In this document: piece by piece, positions 1-9,182 of the stretch
Position numbering within the stretch: position 1 is the first letter of the stretch
Layout: each line of letters opens with the position of its first letter
NCBI GenBank assembly: GCA_010672925.1
Contig: JAAHFP010000019.1
Span: 59,234 to 123,233 of the forward strand
DNA: 64,000 bases
Reading direction: 5' to 3'
Origin: Symploca sp. SIO1C2
GTDB taxonomy: Bacteria; Cyanobacteriota; Cyanobacteriia; Cyanobacteriales; Coleofasciculaceae
Program-made: the position numbers and the translations under genes
The notes under the pieces: model-generated
What the model was told of the DNA's origin: nothing
Seen by the model: the letters and a program-made list of their open reading frames with translations, nothing else
Database searches by the model: none

Positions 1-884
1 CTAAGGAGCGAATTCTCGAAATCAATCCCTACTGTCAGGTAGATCTCTATGAAACTCGCTTAAGTTCTGAGAATGCCTTAGAAATCATGGAGCCCTACGA
101 TATCGTAGTGGATGGTACTGATAACTTCCCCACCCGTTATCTGGTTAATGACGCTTGTGTACTGCTAAATAAACCCAACGTCTATGGCTCAATCTTCCGG
201 TTTGAAGGTCAGGCTACGGTATTTAATTATGAAGGGGGGCCCAATTACCGGGATCTCTTCCCCGAACCCCCACCACCGGGAATGGTTCCTTCCTGTGCGG
301 AAGGAGGCGTCTTGGGTATCTTACCTGGACTAATCGGTGTTATTCAAGCAACCGAAACTGTTAAAATTATCCTGGGTAACAGTACGACCCTGAGTGGAAG
401 GTTATTGCTCTACAACTCTTGGGATATGACTTTCCGAGAGTTGAAGCTGCGACCTAATCCAGAACGACCGGTAATTGAAAAATTAATTGACTACGAACAA
501 TTCTGTGGTATTCCTCAAGCCAAAGCGGAGGAAGCTAAACGACAAACGGACATGCAAGAGATAACTGTGCAGGAACTCAAAGAACTGCTAGACAGTAGTA
601 AGGATGATTTTGTTCTGCTAGATGTTCGCAATCCTCATGAGTACGACATCGCCAAGATTCCTGGTTCAGTACTAGTACCTTTACCAGACATTGAAAATGG
701 TCTTGGTGTGACAAAAGTCAAAGAACTGCTTAATGGACATAAGTTAATCGCTCATTGTAAGATGGGAGGCCGCTCAGCCAAAGCTTTAGGTATTTTGAAA
801 GAAGCTGGGATTGAGGGTACTAATGTTAAAGGTGGAATTACTGCCTGGAGCCGGGAAATCGACTCTTCTGTACCTGAGTATTAA
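1..884 (+). CDS. moeB: MoeB/ThiF-type adenylyltransferase with C-terminal rhodanese domain (5' partial)
   Basis: The gene runs in from the left edge; the frame is open from base 3, so the ATG at 87 is internal. E1-like enzymes of this family adenylate the C-terminal glycine of a sulfur-carrier protein (MoaD or ThiS) for molybdopterin or thiamine synthesis. Visible family signatures are DGTDNFPTRYLVND, GSIFRFEGQATVFN and the Cys-containing segment PSCAEGGVLGILPG. After a linker, a rhodanese domain begins near 545 with the active-site loop HCKMGGRSAKAL, so sulfur transfer is fused to adenylation as in UBA4/MOCS3. The nucleotide-binding N-terminus is outside the window. Choice between moeB and thiF is inferred from the rhodanese fusion. 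Confidence 0.9.
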   Translation, partial: KERILEINPYCQVDLYETRLSSENALEIMEPYDIVVDGTDNFPTRYLVNDACVLLNKPNVYGSIFRFEGQATVFNYEGGPNYRDLFPEPPPPGMVPSCAEGGVLGILPGLIGVIQATETVKIILGNSTTLSGRLLLYNSWDMTFRELKLRPNPERPVIEKLIDYEQFCGIPQAKAEEAKRQTDMQEITVQELKELLDSSKDDFVLLDVRNPHEYDIAKIPGSVLVPLPDIENGLGVTKVKELLNGHKLIAHCKMGGRSAKALGILKEAGIEGTNVKGGITAWSREIDSSVPEY

Positions 885-899
885 ATGATCCCCCTAAAT

Positions 900-916
900 C
901 CCCCTTTCTAAGGGGG
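900..916. repeat. CCCCCTT/AAGGGGG hairpin repeat
   Basis: A 7-bp perfect stem with a 3-nt loop lies just after moeB. The same C-run/G-run motif recurs inside the restriction-modification gene near 21275-21360, so it is a dispersed palindromic repeat rather than a gene-specific terminator, though it could end transcription here. Confidence 0.6.
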
Positions 917-1061
917 ACTTTGAGACTTAAGAGTGTATCTCATGAGTTCGATAAACGCTATAAAAGCGGCGGGAAGACAATTCCTTCTAGGGATGAGAGG
1001 GATAAACTCCTGCCGCTATCCGGACTTTCTCCCGCTGCACTAACGCGATGCTAACCATAAA

Positions 1062-1094
1062 GTTGTTTGTTATTTGTTTTTTTTAACAAACAAC
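1062..1094. terminator. Bidirectional terminator-like inverted repeat
   Basis: An 11-bp perfect stem (GTTGTTTGTTA and its complement) with an 11-nt T-rich loop lies between the convergent moeB and sugar nucleotidyltransferase genes. It is built from a TTTGTTG-type tandem repeat also seen at 8231-8270, so a terminator role is inferred from position only. Confidence 0.45.
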
Positions 1095-1131
1095 AAACAA
1101 CCAACAACTAACAATCAATAAAGAATTCAAA

Positions 1132-2295
1132 TTAACTATTTCCGAGCAATTCAGCAATTACTTGTTGTTCTGCTGGTGGCTCTTGGCTAGGTATACCCCG
1201 ACGAGTATCCGTAATTAGCCAATCTAGAGCTGCTGCTTGAACATCGATTGATGCGCCAGTTTTATCAACGCAGTAGCGTCCAAAAACTAGCTTGTCTACC
1301 AAACGTACCCCTGCTCCCAGGCGAGAATATTCAAAAATAACGCTGTTCTCTACTGTTGCTCCGCTACAAATGCGACAACTAGGACCAATCATTGCTGGCC
1401 CAATAATTTTTGCCCCATCTTCAATATGGGTCATACCACCGATATAAACTGGTCCGGTGACATCTACCTTGTCCCAATTAACAGCAACATTTAAGCCAGT
1501 ATAAATCCCTGGACGTACTTCCTTCCCAGGAATAGCAACATTTTTGATTTCTCCCTGTAAGACACCCCTCACTGCATGCCAGTAGTCTGGAACTTTACCA
1601 ATATCGACCCACTGAAAATCCATAGGCACTGCATAAAATGGAGCCCCCATGCTAACCAATTTAGGAAATAAATCACCACCAATGTCATATTCTTGGCCAG
1701 ATGGTATATAATTTAATACCTCTGGTTCAAAAATGTAAATGCCTGTGTTGATATTGTTGCTAAGAGCTTCTTCTACTGAGGGCTTTTCCTGGAAGGCTTT
1801 AACCTTTCCTGACTCATCGGTGACAACAACACCATAGCTAGGAACCTGATCTCTGGGTACAGGTTTGGTAATTATGGTGGCGATTGCCCCCTTTTCTTTA
1901 TGGAACTTAAGTGCTGCTGACAAGTCGAGATCAATGAGTGCATCACCGCAGAGGACAACAAATGTTTCATCGAAAAAGGGGTTAAAGTCCTGGATGCGAC
2001 GCATTCCACCGGCAGAACCAAGAGCCTCTCCTACTAACTGGCCATCAACAATGCGACCCTCAAAGGAATAGGCAATCTCGACACCAAATCTTTGTCCGTC
2101 GCGGAAATAGTTCTCAATTTCGTTTGCTAGATGACTGACGTTAACCACAACTTGGTCAAAACCATGCTGTCGTAGCAATTCTAGTAAGAACTCCATCACT
2201 GGTTTTTGCAGGATGGGAATTAGTGGCTTGGGAATGGTATAAGTTATCGGGCGAACACGAGTTCCTTTGCCCGCTGCCAGAATCATAGCTTTCAT
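1132..2295 (-). CDS. NDP-sugar pyrophosphorylase with left-handed beta-helix tail (mannose-1-phosphate guanylyltransferase-like)
   Basis: The 387-residue protein begins with the nucleotidyltransferase signature AAGKGTRVRP and the lysine segment PKPLIPILQKP. It continues with the acceptor-side motif CGDALIDLD around residue 117 and the NTGIYIFEP strand. Residues from about 265 on contain hexapeptide-like stretches (GPVYIGGMTHIEDGAKIIGP), indicating a left-handed beta-helix C-terminal domain. Enzymes of this build make GDP-mannose or related nucleotide sugars for polysaccharides and glycolipids. Substrate cannot be fixed from sequence. The ATG start aligns with the family N-terminus. A second enzyme of the activity class, of the ManC type, lies at 9183-10244. 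Confidence 0.88.
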   Translation of the reverse strand: MKAMILAAGKGTRVRPITYTIPKPLIPILQKPVMEFLLELLRQHGFDQVVVNVSHLANEIENYFRDGQRFGVEIAYSFEGRIVDGQLVGEALGSAGGMRRIQDFNPFFDETFVVLCGDALIDLDLSAALKFHKEKGAIATIITKPVPRDQVPSYGVVVTDESGKVKAFQEKPSVEEALSNNINTGIYIFEPEVLNYIPSGQEYDIGGDLFPKLVSMGAPFYAVPMDFQWVDIGKVPDYWHAVRGVLQGEIKNVAIPGKEVRPGIYTGLNVAVNWDKVDVTGPVYIGGMTHIEDGAKIIGPAMIGPSCRICSGATVENSVIFEYSRLGAGVRLVDKLVFGRYCVDKTGASIDVQAAALDWLITDTRRGIPSQEPPAEQQVIAELLGNS

Positions 2296-2525
2296 AAATA
2301 TTCTTTCCTCAGTCTACTAGGCCAATCTGGTTTGGTTTAGTTATTGAGTCTGATTGTAACCACACCCGCCGCTATTACGCTGGTAGGATATCTTTAGACT
2401 CCCTGCTGGTTACTCCCCATAGACCACAATGCTCAAATTACGAACGGTAGACTAACACCATTTGTGCTCACTACCGTTCAATAATCACCTGAGATCAAGT
2501 AATAGGAGTAAATCCTGGTAGAAGT

Positions 2526-3344
2526 TCACTCCAGCGAGCGGATTTTTAAGTCTTGGTAAAATTCCTCTTGAGATAACTCAACTTTGGACTGAGCTGATAA
2601 TAGTAGCAGTGCCCAAAAGACACCTACTCGCTCATGTGCTGTTGGTTCAGTTTCTGCAACAGCACCGTTGTGCAAAGTTAAGCCATTTTCCAGGGAATCA
2701 GTTTCATCCGTCGCTGCTAGTGATACCGTCCACCACTCTAACAATTGATCTAAATTCAGCCAATCTTTTCCTCCAGATAGTTCTTGCCAATGACGAGAGA
2801 TAAATACCTCTAGCCTGGTTGCAGTTTCTGTGAGATTTTCATCGTGAGCTAAATGAGCTATCGCTTTTGCAGCCTGAGTGCGGGAAACAGAGCGAGGGTG
2901 GCGTTGGCGGGGACGCAGTGGGGTTTCGCCAATTTGTTCTGCCATCTCCTGCAATTGCTCAATTAGCTCTTGCAGAGTTACAGGACGTCTTTTGGGTGGA
3001 GGAGCAGTAGGACGGCGACGCAGATGGCGCTCCAGATGTTGTGGTAATCGGGCTTCACCAACGGTATCAAGCTCTTCTTCTTCATTAGATTCCGATTCTT
3101 CGGGCTCCTCCAAACGCTCTAAGGTATCAGCTTTGAGTAAAACTAACATTGATGCCCACAAAAAAGCTTGCCCGGATTGAGATAAGTCCGCGTTGTGGCG
3201 TCCAGGTTCTGGTTCTTCGTCTAATGCTAATGTACTTAGGTAGCGGTCAATTACCTCAATTACCTGAACATCCCAGGGATTAATTTCCCCTTGCTGTGCC
3301 AGATCAATCAAGAGAGCGATCGCTTCAGTGGCTGGTGTTTTCAA
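2526..3344 (-). CDS. scpA: Segregation and condensation protein A
   Basis: ScpA is the kleisin subunit that bridges the SMC ATPase dimer and binds ScpB in chromosome condensation. The N-terminal segment LLIDLAQQGEINPWDVQVIEVIDRYL is characteristic (key residues EINPWDV). The C-terminus has the winged-helix-like end (FWALLLLSAQSKVELSQEEFYQDL). At 272 residues it is typical of cyanobacteria. The middle (residues 95-150) is a charged linker rich in Glu, Arg and Pro. It follows lapA by 22 nt on the same strand and is probably co-transcribed with it. scpB is not in the window. Confidence 0.9.
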   Translation of the reverse strand: MKTPATEAIALLIDLAQQGEINPWDVQVIEVIDRYLSTLALDEEPEPGRHNADLSQSGQAFLWASMLVLLKADTLERLEEPEESESNEEEELDTVGEARLPQHLERHLRRRPTAPPPKRRPVTLQELIEQLQEMAEQIGETPLRPRQRHPRSVSRTQAAKAIAHLAHDENLTETATRLEVFISRHWQELSGGKDWLNLDQLLEWWTVSLAATDETDSLENGLTLHNGAVAETEPTAHERVGVFWALLLLSAQSKVELSQEEFYQDLKIRSLE

Positions 3345-3366
3345 TCTTCAACTCTTCGAGCTTCAG

Positions 3367-3729
3367 CTATTCTACCAAAGTTCCTTCTGTTATCGCTTGT
3401 GATGGTGATAGAGCAGGCAGTTGTTGATCTTCGAGCTCTACCTTGTAGTGTTCAACATCTTTCTCTAATTCCTCAATCTGTTTATCTTTGGTACGCAGCT
3501 TACGATTGAACCCAAAAGCAACCAACTGCTGCTGTAAACGAACCCAGATGCTAAATACCCAAGCAATCACAGCGCCAAACCACATTGCTATTAATAGTTC
3601 AATAGCTAAGGGAGCCTCAACTTCTATACCTTGGACAATTTGAACAGTAGTAGCCTGGGTGTTTTGCAAGCTAAATATACCCACTGCTAAGCACACAACA
3701 AAAATAATCAAAAAGTTAATTTGTCTCAT
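3367..3729 (-). CDS. LapA/DUF1049 family membrane protein
   Basis: A 120-residue inner-membrane protein with two transmembrane helices: residues 4-22 (FLIIFVVCLAVGIFSLQNTQ) and about 40-62 (APLAIELLIAMWFGAVIAWVF). A cytosolic coiled coil follows, with KDKQIEELEKDVEHYKVELED. This is the LapA (formerly YciS/DUF1049) layout; in other bacteria the family is linked to envelope lipid regulation. Role in cyanobacteria is not established. It lies immediately upstream of scpA. Divergent spacing from pdxH (3730-3925) leaves an A+T-rich shared promoter region. Confidence 0.8.
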   Translation of the reverse strand: MRQINFLIIFVVCLAVGIFSLQNTQATTVQIVQGIEVEAPLAIELLIAMWFGAVIAWVFSIWVRLQQQLVAFGFNRKLRTKDKQIEELEKDVEHYKVELEDQQLPALSPSQAITEGTLVE

Positions 3730-3925
3730 CTGGTTAATCCTTGGCCATTGATCCGTGTGCCAATTTTAACAAGAGTTACCATGAAACGCCTCAGTTCTAA
3801 TCTTGTGTTTAAGTCTTGATTATGCTTAACAAAAATACTATAATTACTACTTAATAACAACTTAAAGCAAATCGCTCTAAGATTCAGACAGGATAATTAT
3901 TAGCTCAGCATCAAGATAACGACAC

Positions 3926-4570
3926 ATGAACACAAGCGTAGCAGATTTACGCAGGGATTACACTTACGAAGTTTTAAGTGAAACGAATGCTGACTCCAAT
4001 CCTTTCAAACAATTTCACACTTGGTTTAACCAGGCATTAGTAGCTGGGTTGCCAGAACCCAATGCCATGACTCTTGCTACTGCTAATTCCGAAGGTCAAC
4101 CTTCTGCTCGAATAGTGTTGCTGAAAGACTACGATGAGCAAGGTTTTGTTTTCTATACCAATTACCAAAGTCACAAAGGGCAGCAGTTGCTGGAAAATCC
4201 TTGGGGGGCTCTCGTATTTTGGTGGGCTCAGTTAGAAAGACAGGTGCGCATTGAGGGACGGGTGGAGAAAGTTGCACCTAGTGAGTCAGATGCCTATTTT
4301 CAAAGCCGTCCCCCAGCCTCTCAGCTGGCGGCTTGGGCTTCTCCTCAAAGTCAAGTAATCGAGAATCGGCAAGTAATCGATCAAAGATTACAGCAGCTTC
4401 AAGAGGAATACGCCGGTAAAGAAGTCACCCGTCCCCCCCACTGGGGTGGTTTCCGAGTTGTTCCCGTAGAGATTGAGTTTTGGCAAGGGCGTCCCAGTCG
4501 GCTACACGACAGGTTACTCTACCGACGTAATGAAGCTGGCAGTTGGGGGATACAACGCCTATCACCTTAA
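3926..4570 (+). CDS. pdxH: Pyridoxamine 5'-phosphate oxidase
   Basis: FMN-dependent enzyme that oxidises PNP or PMP to pyridoxal 5'-phosphate. The 214-residue length is normal. Diagnostic stretches are NAMTLATANSEGQPSARIVLLKDYDEQGFVFYTNYQSHKGQQL (FMN and substrate binding), the ERQVRIEGRVEKV strand, SRPPASQLAAWAS, and the C-terminal PVEIEFWQGRPSRLHDRLLY with the conserved RLHDR. The gene is divergent from lapA-scpA with its own promoter region. No clear terminator is visible after it. A repeat-derived stretch (ACTAATTGTCTTTAATTTTG) follows at about 4598. Confidence 0.95.
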   Translation: MNTSVADLRRDYTYEVLSETNADSNPFKQFHTWFNQALVAGLPEPNAMTLATANSEGQPSARIVLLKDYDEQGFVFYTNYQSHKGQQLLENPWGALVFWWAQLERQVRIEGRVEKVAPSESDAYFQSRPPASQLAAWASPQSQVIENRQVIDQRLQQLQEEYAGKEVTRPPHWGGFRVVPVEIEFWQGRPSRLHDRLLYRRNEAGSWGIQRLSP

Positions 4571-4646
4571 TTTGATGTAGCCTGGGTATAAGCCCCCACT
4601 AATTGTCTTTAATTTTGAATTGTTTTGACGGCAGTCTTTTCTTAGC

Positions 4647-5555
4647 TTAGCGTGACTTTTGACTCTTCTGTAGAGAGATTTTATCCTCCTTAGATGCCTT
4701 GAGGAATTGGGGTGAATTCTCACTAGATGGGGCTAACTGTTCAAGAAAAGTAAAGGTGTTCCTTTGAGGTAGAAATTTGGCTTTAATTTGAACAAATGCT
4801 GGATGTCCTTGTTCCTTGCCAGCTTTGGGATTGAATCTAAAGGGTTTAATTGGGGCATCTTTCCAGGATATGGGGATATGAGAGGCTTTGAGAAATTTTA
4901 CCTTTTTAAACAAGTCAGCTTTATTAATATAGTCAAGCCTCTCCTGACTAAAGTTTTTCATCACAGAGATGCAGGGAACTCGACAGGCTGGGATGAACTG
5001 CCATAGTCCTCGGAGTTGGAATTCATTATCTTTTAGTTGCTGTGAAACACTGTTTGGGCATTCTCCTTTATCAAAAGCAATTAGCTGAAAAGCTATCTGG
5101 TGATGTTGGTTTTTCTTCGGGAAGTGCGTAATCTTTGGGTAGACAACAAGTCTTTGTTGATGCTTCCCAGTGGCGGTGATTTCTTTTTGAAGAGCATCAA
5201 AGGCTTTGCGCTTGGAGGATACATAAAAGAGCTGATAGTCTTTTTTCCCAATGGTGAGAGTCGCCTGACCATCCTCAGCAAAGTGAACCTCTCCAGTTAC
5301 AACCCCAATGGCTTGGAAGATTGCTGTGGAATTCTCTAGTGAATCGTCTGGGGTTGTGGAAGTTTCACTCTGTTGTGATGTGGTGTTAGAAGTGTTGGTT
5401 TCAGTATTTTTACTAACTTCAGTGGTTTCAGTAACTTCGGTGTTAAGAGGGGTTTTAGTAGTGGGTTCAGCTTTTGGGGATGCTGTCGGTTTGGGATTAC
5501 GGGGCTTGAGCTTGACAAAGGTTGGTTTGTTTGGAGAAGGCATTGAATGTGGCAA
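4647..5555 (-). CDS. Hypothetical cyanobacterial protein with Thr/Ser-rich N-terminus
   Basis: The 302-residue protein is not assigned to a family. Residues 1-75 are low-complexity and rich in Thr, Ser, Pro and Lys. Residues from about 78 form a compact, charged domain beginning AIFQAIGVVTGEVHFAEDGQATLTIGKKDYQLFYV, which reads as a small beta-barrel or OB-like fold. Two Cys (CRVPC) lie near residue 190. The C-terminal 30 residues are again Ser/Lys-rich. The basic character of the core suggests a nucleic-acid partner, but that is inference. It is convergent with pdxH. Codon usage resembles neighbours. Confidence 0.7.
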   Translation of the reverse strand: MPHSMPSPNKPTFVKLKPRNPKPTASPKAEPTTKTPLNTEVTETTEVSKNTETNTSNTTSQQSETSTTPDDSLENSTAIFQAIGVVTGEVHFAEDGQATLTIGKKDYQLFYVSSKRKAFDALQKEITATGKHQQRLVVYPKITHFPKKNQHHQIAFQLIAFDKGECPNSVSQQLKDNEFQLRGLWQFIPACRVPCISVMKNFSQERLDYINKADLFKKVKFLKASHIPISWKDAPIKPFRFNPKAGKEQGHPAFVQIKAKFLPQRNTFTFLEQLAPSSENSPQFLKASKEDKISLQKSQKSR

Positions 5556-5841
5556 CCGCTATAGAGGAAAGAGTCTTGAGTTATTGTAGCGAGTTGATCG
5601 TGTGGTGAGGAGTGGGGGGTAGCTGACAAGGGTAGGTTTTTTACTTTCGGGTGGGGACAATACAAGGTGGACAAGAAAGACAAGGGATAAAAACCGTACC
5701 AAATTTTGTTCGGTTCTCAAAAATCAAAGGAGACTGGGCTATTTCGTCTTAGTTTAAACTCCAGTTAATTAATCGTTTTCTTTAATTCACATTATGTAAC
5801 TTAATTTGCCCAAATAGGATTATTGGGAACATGTTGAATTG

Positions 5842-5859
5842 GGCGCACGTCGGTGCGCC
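5842..5859. repeat. GGCGCAC hairpin within the 5556-6002 intergenic region
   Basis: A perfect 7-bp stem with a GTCG loop lies in an otherwise A+T-rich 400-bp stretch between divergent genes. No gene or other structure was seen in this stretch. The following TCTACCGC suggests a repeat-type element rather than an operator. Confidence 0.4.
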
Positions 5860-6002
5860 TCTACCGCAAATTTAACTAAGGCTTGAGGCATGAGTGTATA
5901 AATCATTACACCACAAGTGGTAAATCCCTCAGAAGAAAAACCTAAAATAAATATAATGATTAACTTGTGCAAAAGCCTGAACCATCAACAAAAGAGATAA
6001 CC

Positions 6003-8228
6003 ATGTCCCAGATTAAACGTCGTCATTTCCTACAATTTGCCGGATCTGCCTTAGCCAGCATTGGTTTGAGCCAACTGGATTTGATGCGCCAGGGCGATCG
6101 CTATGCTCGGGTTCTGGCTCAAGGTACTTCTCGTAAACTGGCTCTCCTCGTAGGTATTAACGGATACAAATTTCCTATTCCTCCTCTGCGGGGGTGTCTT
6201 ACTGATGTTGACTTACAACGGGAACTTTTGGTTAACCGCTTTGGCTTTAACCCCAAGGATATTCTTCTGGTTACCGATGAAGCCGAGATTAAGCCTAGCC
6301 GTCAAAATATTTTAGCTGCCTTTGAAAACCATTTAATCAAGCAAGCCAAGCCAGGAGATGTGGTAGTATTTCACTTTTCTGGGCATGGCTCTAGAGTAAT
6401 TGATCCTGACCCATTGCCAAATTCTAATGGGCTCAATGGCACAATGGTACCCCCTGACCGCAAGTCAGAGGATGGTAGCGGCAAAGTCCGGGATATTATG
6501 GGCAGGAGTTTGTTTCTCCTTATGCACGCCCTGCAAACTGAAAATGTCACTGTGGTTTTGGATAGTTGCCACTCTGGAGGTGGTACGCGAGGTAACGTTA
6601 TGTTCCGTGCTTTGTCCCGCCAGGGTGGGGGAGATGATGAAGCGACTCAAGAGGAATTTGACTATCAGGAGCAGTGGCTCTCACGGTTGAACCTTACTCC
6701 CACTAAGTTTCAGGAGCTCAGGCAAAAGGGTATTGCTAAAGGAGTAGCCCTCGGTTCAGCCCAGCAGGATCAATTAGCAACAGATGCTCCCTTTGAAGGT
6801 TTTCATGCAGGAGCTTTCACCTATCTCTTAACTCGCTATCTCTGGCAACAGCCAGTGAGTCAACCTCTGAAAAGTGTGTTTACCAATCTTGCTCGCAGCA
6901 CTAAAGATGTCGCCAACTCTTCTGGTATCTTGCAAGAACCGATACAAGAGGTTCAGCCAGGAAGTAATTATGATCAAGAACCTGTCTATTTTATTGACCC
7001 ACCTACTCCATCGGCAGAGGCAGTGGTACAAAAAGCCGGGAGGGAAGTTGAGTTTTGGCTGGGGGGGGTTGCTTCCCAAACCTTAGAATCTTTTGAGGAA
7101 GGAGCGCTCTTCAATTTGATTGACAACCAAGGAAATGTACTTGGGGAAGTGGAACAAACTGCCCGTAATGGTTTGAAGGGATACGGCAAACTCCGAGGAA
7201 GTCCTTCAGGAGCGATTCAGTCGGGAACTTTTATGCGGGAGCAGGTGCGAGGCGTTCCCTCTAATTTGAAGCTGCGGCTGGGGTTAGATTCATCTTTGGG
7301 TAATGAAGTAAATTCTGCAAGGTCAGTACTCCAATCAATTCAGCGAGTGGAAGCAAAAACGGTTAACCAAGGGGGAGTAACTGATTACTTACTAGGTAAG
7401 ATGAACTCAGACTACTTACAGCAAGCCCGAAGCTATGGGATCACTAATCCACCAGCAGTAGGGAGTATCGGTTTATTCTCTGCGGGAGTTGAGCCAATCC
7501 CAGATTCTTTTGGTGAAGTGGGAGAGTCAGCTGAAGCTGCTATCATGCGGCTACGACCCCGTTTAAAGCAATTATTGGCAGGGCGACTATTGCAACAAGT
7601 CGTCAATGGTAGTTCCTCTAACTTAAAGGTAGAAAATGCCATCAAGCCTGTAGGTGGCAGGGGAGTTACCGCTGTTAGTCGAGGAGCCCAAGAAGCTGCT
7701 CCGAATTCCCTGCCAAGTTTAACAACGGTACAGCAACTGGCACCAGGAACAGAACTTAAGGTTGAGGTAACTAATCAAGAAAATCGCAATATCTATATGA
7801 GTGTGTTGGTAATTGGCAGTAATGGGGACTTAGTAGTTCTCTACCCAGCTGAGTGGGAGGCTGCTGAGGATGCAACCCTTATTGCACCAGGACAAACACT
7901 GGTAGTGCCTCGAGAAGGACATGTAAAATTTGTAGTACAAGGACCATCGGGGTTTTTAGAATTGATGGTACTAGCCAGTACGAAACCGCTACGAGATGCA
8001 TTGAAAGGGTTACAAACCATTGCCCAAGAAAGAGGTGTAAGATCTGGTGTACCTATGGTACTGGGAGAGAATGAAGATGAAACAGTAGAAGTTATGGGGG
8101 CACTGTTGGGAGACTTGGATCAAATGACTCAGGAAACACGAGGTGCTAGAAGTACGACAACGCAAACACGAGGGGTTGATACCACTCAGCTAGCGGTAAT
8201 TTCCAACATGATTGAAGTAGTTGAGTGA
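6003..8228 (+). CDS. Tat-exported caspase-family (orthocaspase) protease
   Basis: The chosen ATG gives the twin-arginine signal KRRHFLQFAGSALASIG within the first 20 residues. A GTG 36 nt upstream would add 12 residues and is less likely. A peptidase C14 domain follows: ALLVGINGYKFP, the catalytic His in VVFHFSGHGSR (about residue 123) and the catalytic Cys in VVLDSCHSGGGTRG (about residue 188). The remaining ~400 residues contain a DUF4384-like beta-rich region (PGTELKVEVTNQENRNIYMSVLVIGSNGDLVVLYP). Orthocaspases cleave after Arg or Lys and act in stress responses. Export by Tat suggests a periplasmic or cell-surface site. It is one of three caspase-fold proteases in the window. Confidence 0.88.
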   Translation: MSQIKRRHFLQFAGSALASIGLSQLDLMRQGDRYARVLAQGTSRKLALLVGINGYKFPIPPLRGCLTDVDLQRELLVNRFGFNPKDILLVTDEAEIKPSRQNILAAFENHLIKQAKPGDVVVFHFSGHGSRVIDPDPLPNSNGLNGTMVPPDRKSEDGSGKVRDIMGRSLFLLMHALQTENVTVVLDSCHSGGGTRGNVMFRALSRQGGGDDEATQEEFDYQEQWLSRLNLTPTKFQELRQKGIAKGVALGSAQQDQLATDAPFEGFHAGAFTYLLTRYLWQQPVSQPLKSVFTNLARSTKDVANSSGILQEPIQEVQPGSNYDQEPVYFIDPPTPSAEAVVQKAGREVEFWLGGVASQTLESFEEGALFNLIDNQGNVLGEVEQTARNGLKGYGKLRGSPSGAIQSGTFMREQVRGVPSNLKLRLGLDSSLGNEVNSARSVLQSIQRVEAKTVNQGGVTDYLLGKMNSDYLQQARSYGITNPPAVGSIGLFSAGVEPIPDSFGEVGESAEAAIMRLRPRLKQLLAGRLLQQVVNGSSSNLKVENAIKPVGGRGVTAVSRGAQEAAPNSLPSLTTVQQLAPGTELKVEVTNQENRNIYMSVLVIGSNGDLVVLYPAEWEAAEDATLIAPGQTLVVPREGHVKFVVQGPSGFLELMVLASTKPLRDALKGLQTIAQERGVRSGVPMVLGENEDETVEVMGALLGDLDQMTQETRGARSTTTQTRGVDTTQLAVISNMIEVVE

Positions 8229-8230
8229 TA

Positions 8231-8313
8231 TTTGTTGTTTGTTGTTTGTTGTTTGTTATTTGTTGTTTGTCTAAAACCTGACACCTAAAACCTACCACCT
8301 ACCACCTAACACC
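8231..8313. repeat. Two adjoining heptamer tracts (TTTGTTG and ACCTACC types)
   Basis: About five units of a TTTGTTG-type heptamer are followed by an ACCTACC/ACCTAAC tract. Together they fill the space between the convergent orthocaspase and response-regulator genes. The second tract overlaps the 3' end of the regulator gene. Confidence 0.8.
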
Positions 8314-8944
8314 TCTTACTGAGGGAGTTCACTAAAATTGCGGCTTGGGTGCGATCGCGTAAGTTCAGCCGACTTAAAATATTGGTAACATGGTTCTTCA
8401 CCGTCTTTTCGGTAATATGAAGTTCCTGAGCAATTTCGCGGTTGCTGGCACCAGTGGCAATCAACTGCAAAATTTCCTGTTCCCTAGGAGTTAGTTCTTC
8501 CCAGCCAGGAGGAGGACTCGGAGCAGGATTGCGGATTTGAGCCATTACTTTTTGCCCTAGTCCTGGCCCTAGATGAGTATACCCTTTATGCACAGCATGA
8601 ATGGCTTGGGCTAACTCTTCTGGCGGGGTATCCTTAAGTAAATATCCAGCTGCACCATACTGTAGTGCTTGGGTGAGGTACTGGTCATCATCAAAGGTAG
8701 TTAATACTAGCACTTTAGTGTTGGGAAATTGCTGAGAAATTTCCTTGGTTGCTGCCACCCCATCCATGACGGGCATCCGAATATCCATTAATACCACATC
8801 TGGCTGTAAAGTTTCCACCAAATTAATCGCAGTTTGCCCATTGTCTGCTTCTCCTACCACCTGCAAGGTATTTTCTAACTTCAACAATGCTTTTAAACCA
8901 CGCCGAATCAGACTCTGGTCATCTACTAGTAGAATGCGAATCAT
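8306..8944 (-). CDS. NarL/LuxR-family two-component response regulator
   Basis: A 212-residue regulator. The receiver domain (1-120) shows the acidic pair DD at 8-9, the phospho-acceptor Asp in VVLMDIRMPVMDG (about 53), the Thr in VLVLTTFDDD and the Lys in YLLKDTPPEE. A LuxR-type helix-turn-helix follows: LTPREQEILQLIATGASNREIAQELHITEKTVKNHVTNILSRL. This is the NarL subfamily, usually paired with a HisKA_3 sensor, which is not adjacent here. Target genes are unknown. The C-terminus (ILVNSLSKRC) is encoded within a short ACCTACC repeat tract, so the last residues may be repeat-derived. Confidence 0.92.
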   Translation of the reverse strand: MIRILLVDDQSLIRRGLKALLKLENTLQVVGEADNGQTAINLVETLQPDVVLMDIRMPVMDGVAATKEISQQFPNTKVLVLTTFDDDQYLTQALQYGAAGYLLKDTPPEELAQAIHAVHKGYTHLGPGLGQKVMAQIRNPAPSPPPGWEELTPREQEILQLIATGASNREIAQELHITEKTVKNHVTNILSRLNLRDRTQAAILVNSLSKRC

Positions 8945-9182
8945 AACTGATGTCTGATAAATGAATCGCCCAACTTAACATTATACGATTAAACGACTAG
9001 GCTTGCACCGCAACGCTCTCAGGAAAGAAGAACCACGACAAATAGCCGATAACCAAGGCCAAGTCATGGTTCTTGACCCAGGCATTAGGAGGTTAGTTTA
9101 TTTGTTAGCATTTGTTAGCAAAAATGTATCGGTAGAGTACACTCTTATCTAGAAGCATTTCTAGCTTTTTCTGGGGGATACC

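Noticed and set aside
5093..5683. Several overlapping frames opposite or beside the hypothetical protein gene
   Set aside because: The 302-residue minus-strand frame is the longest and has protein-like composition; others are shadows.
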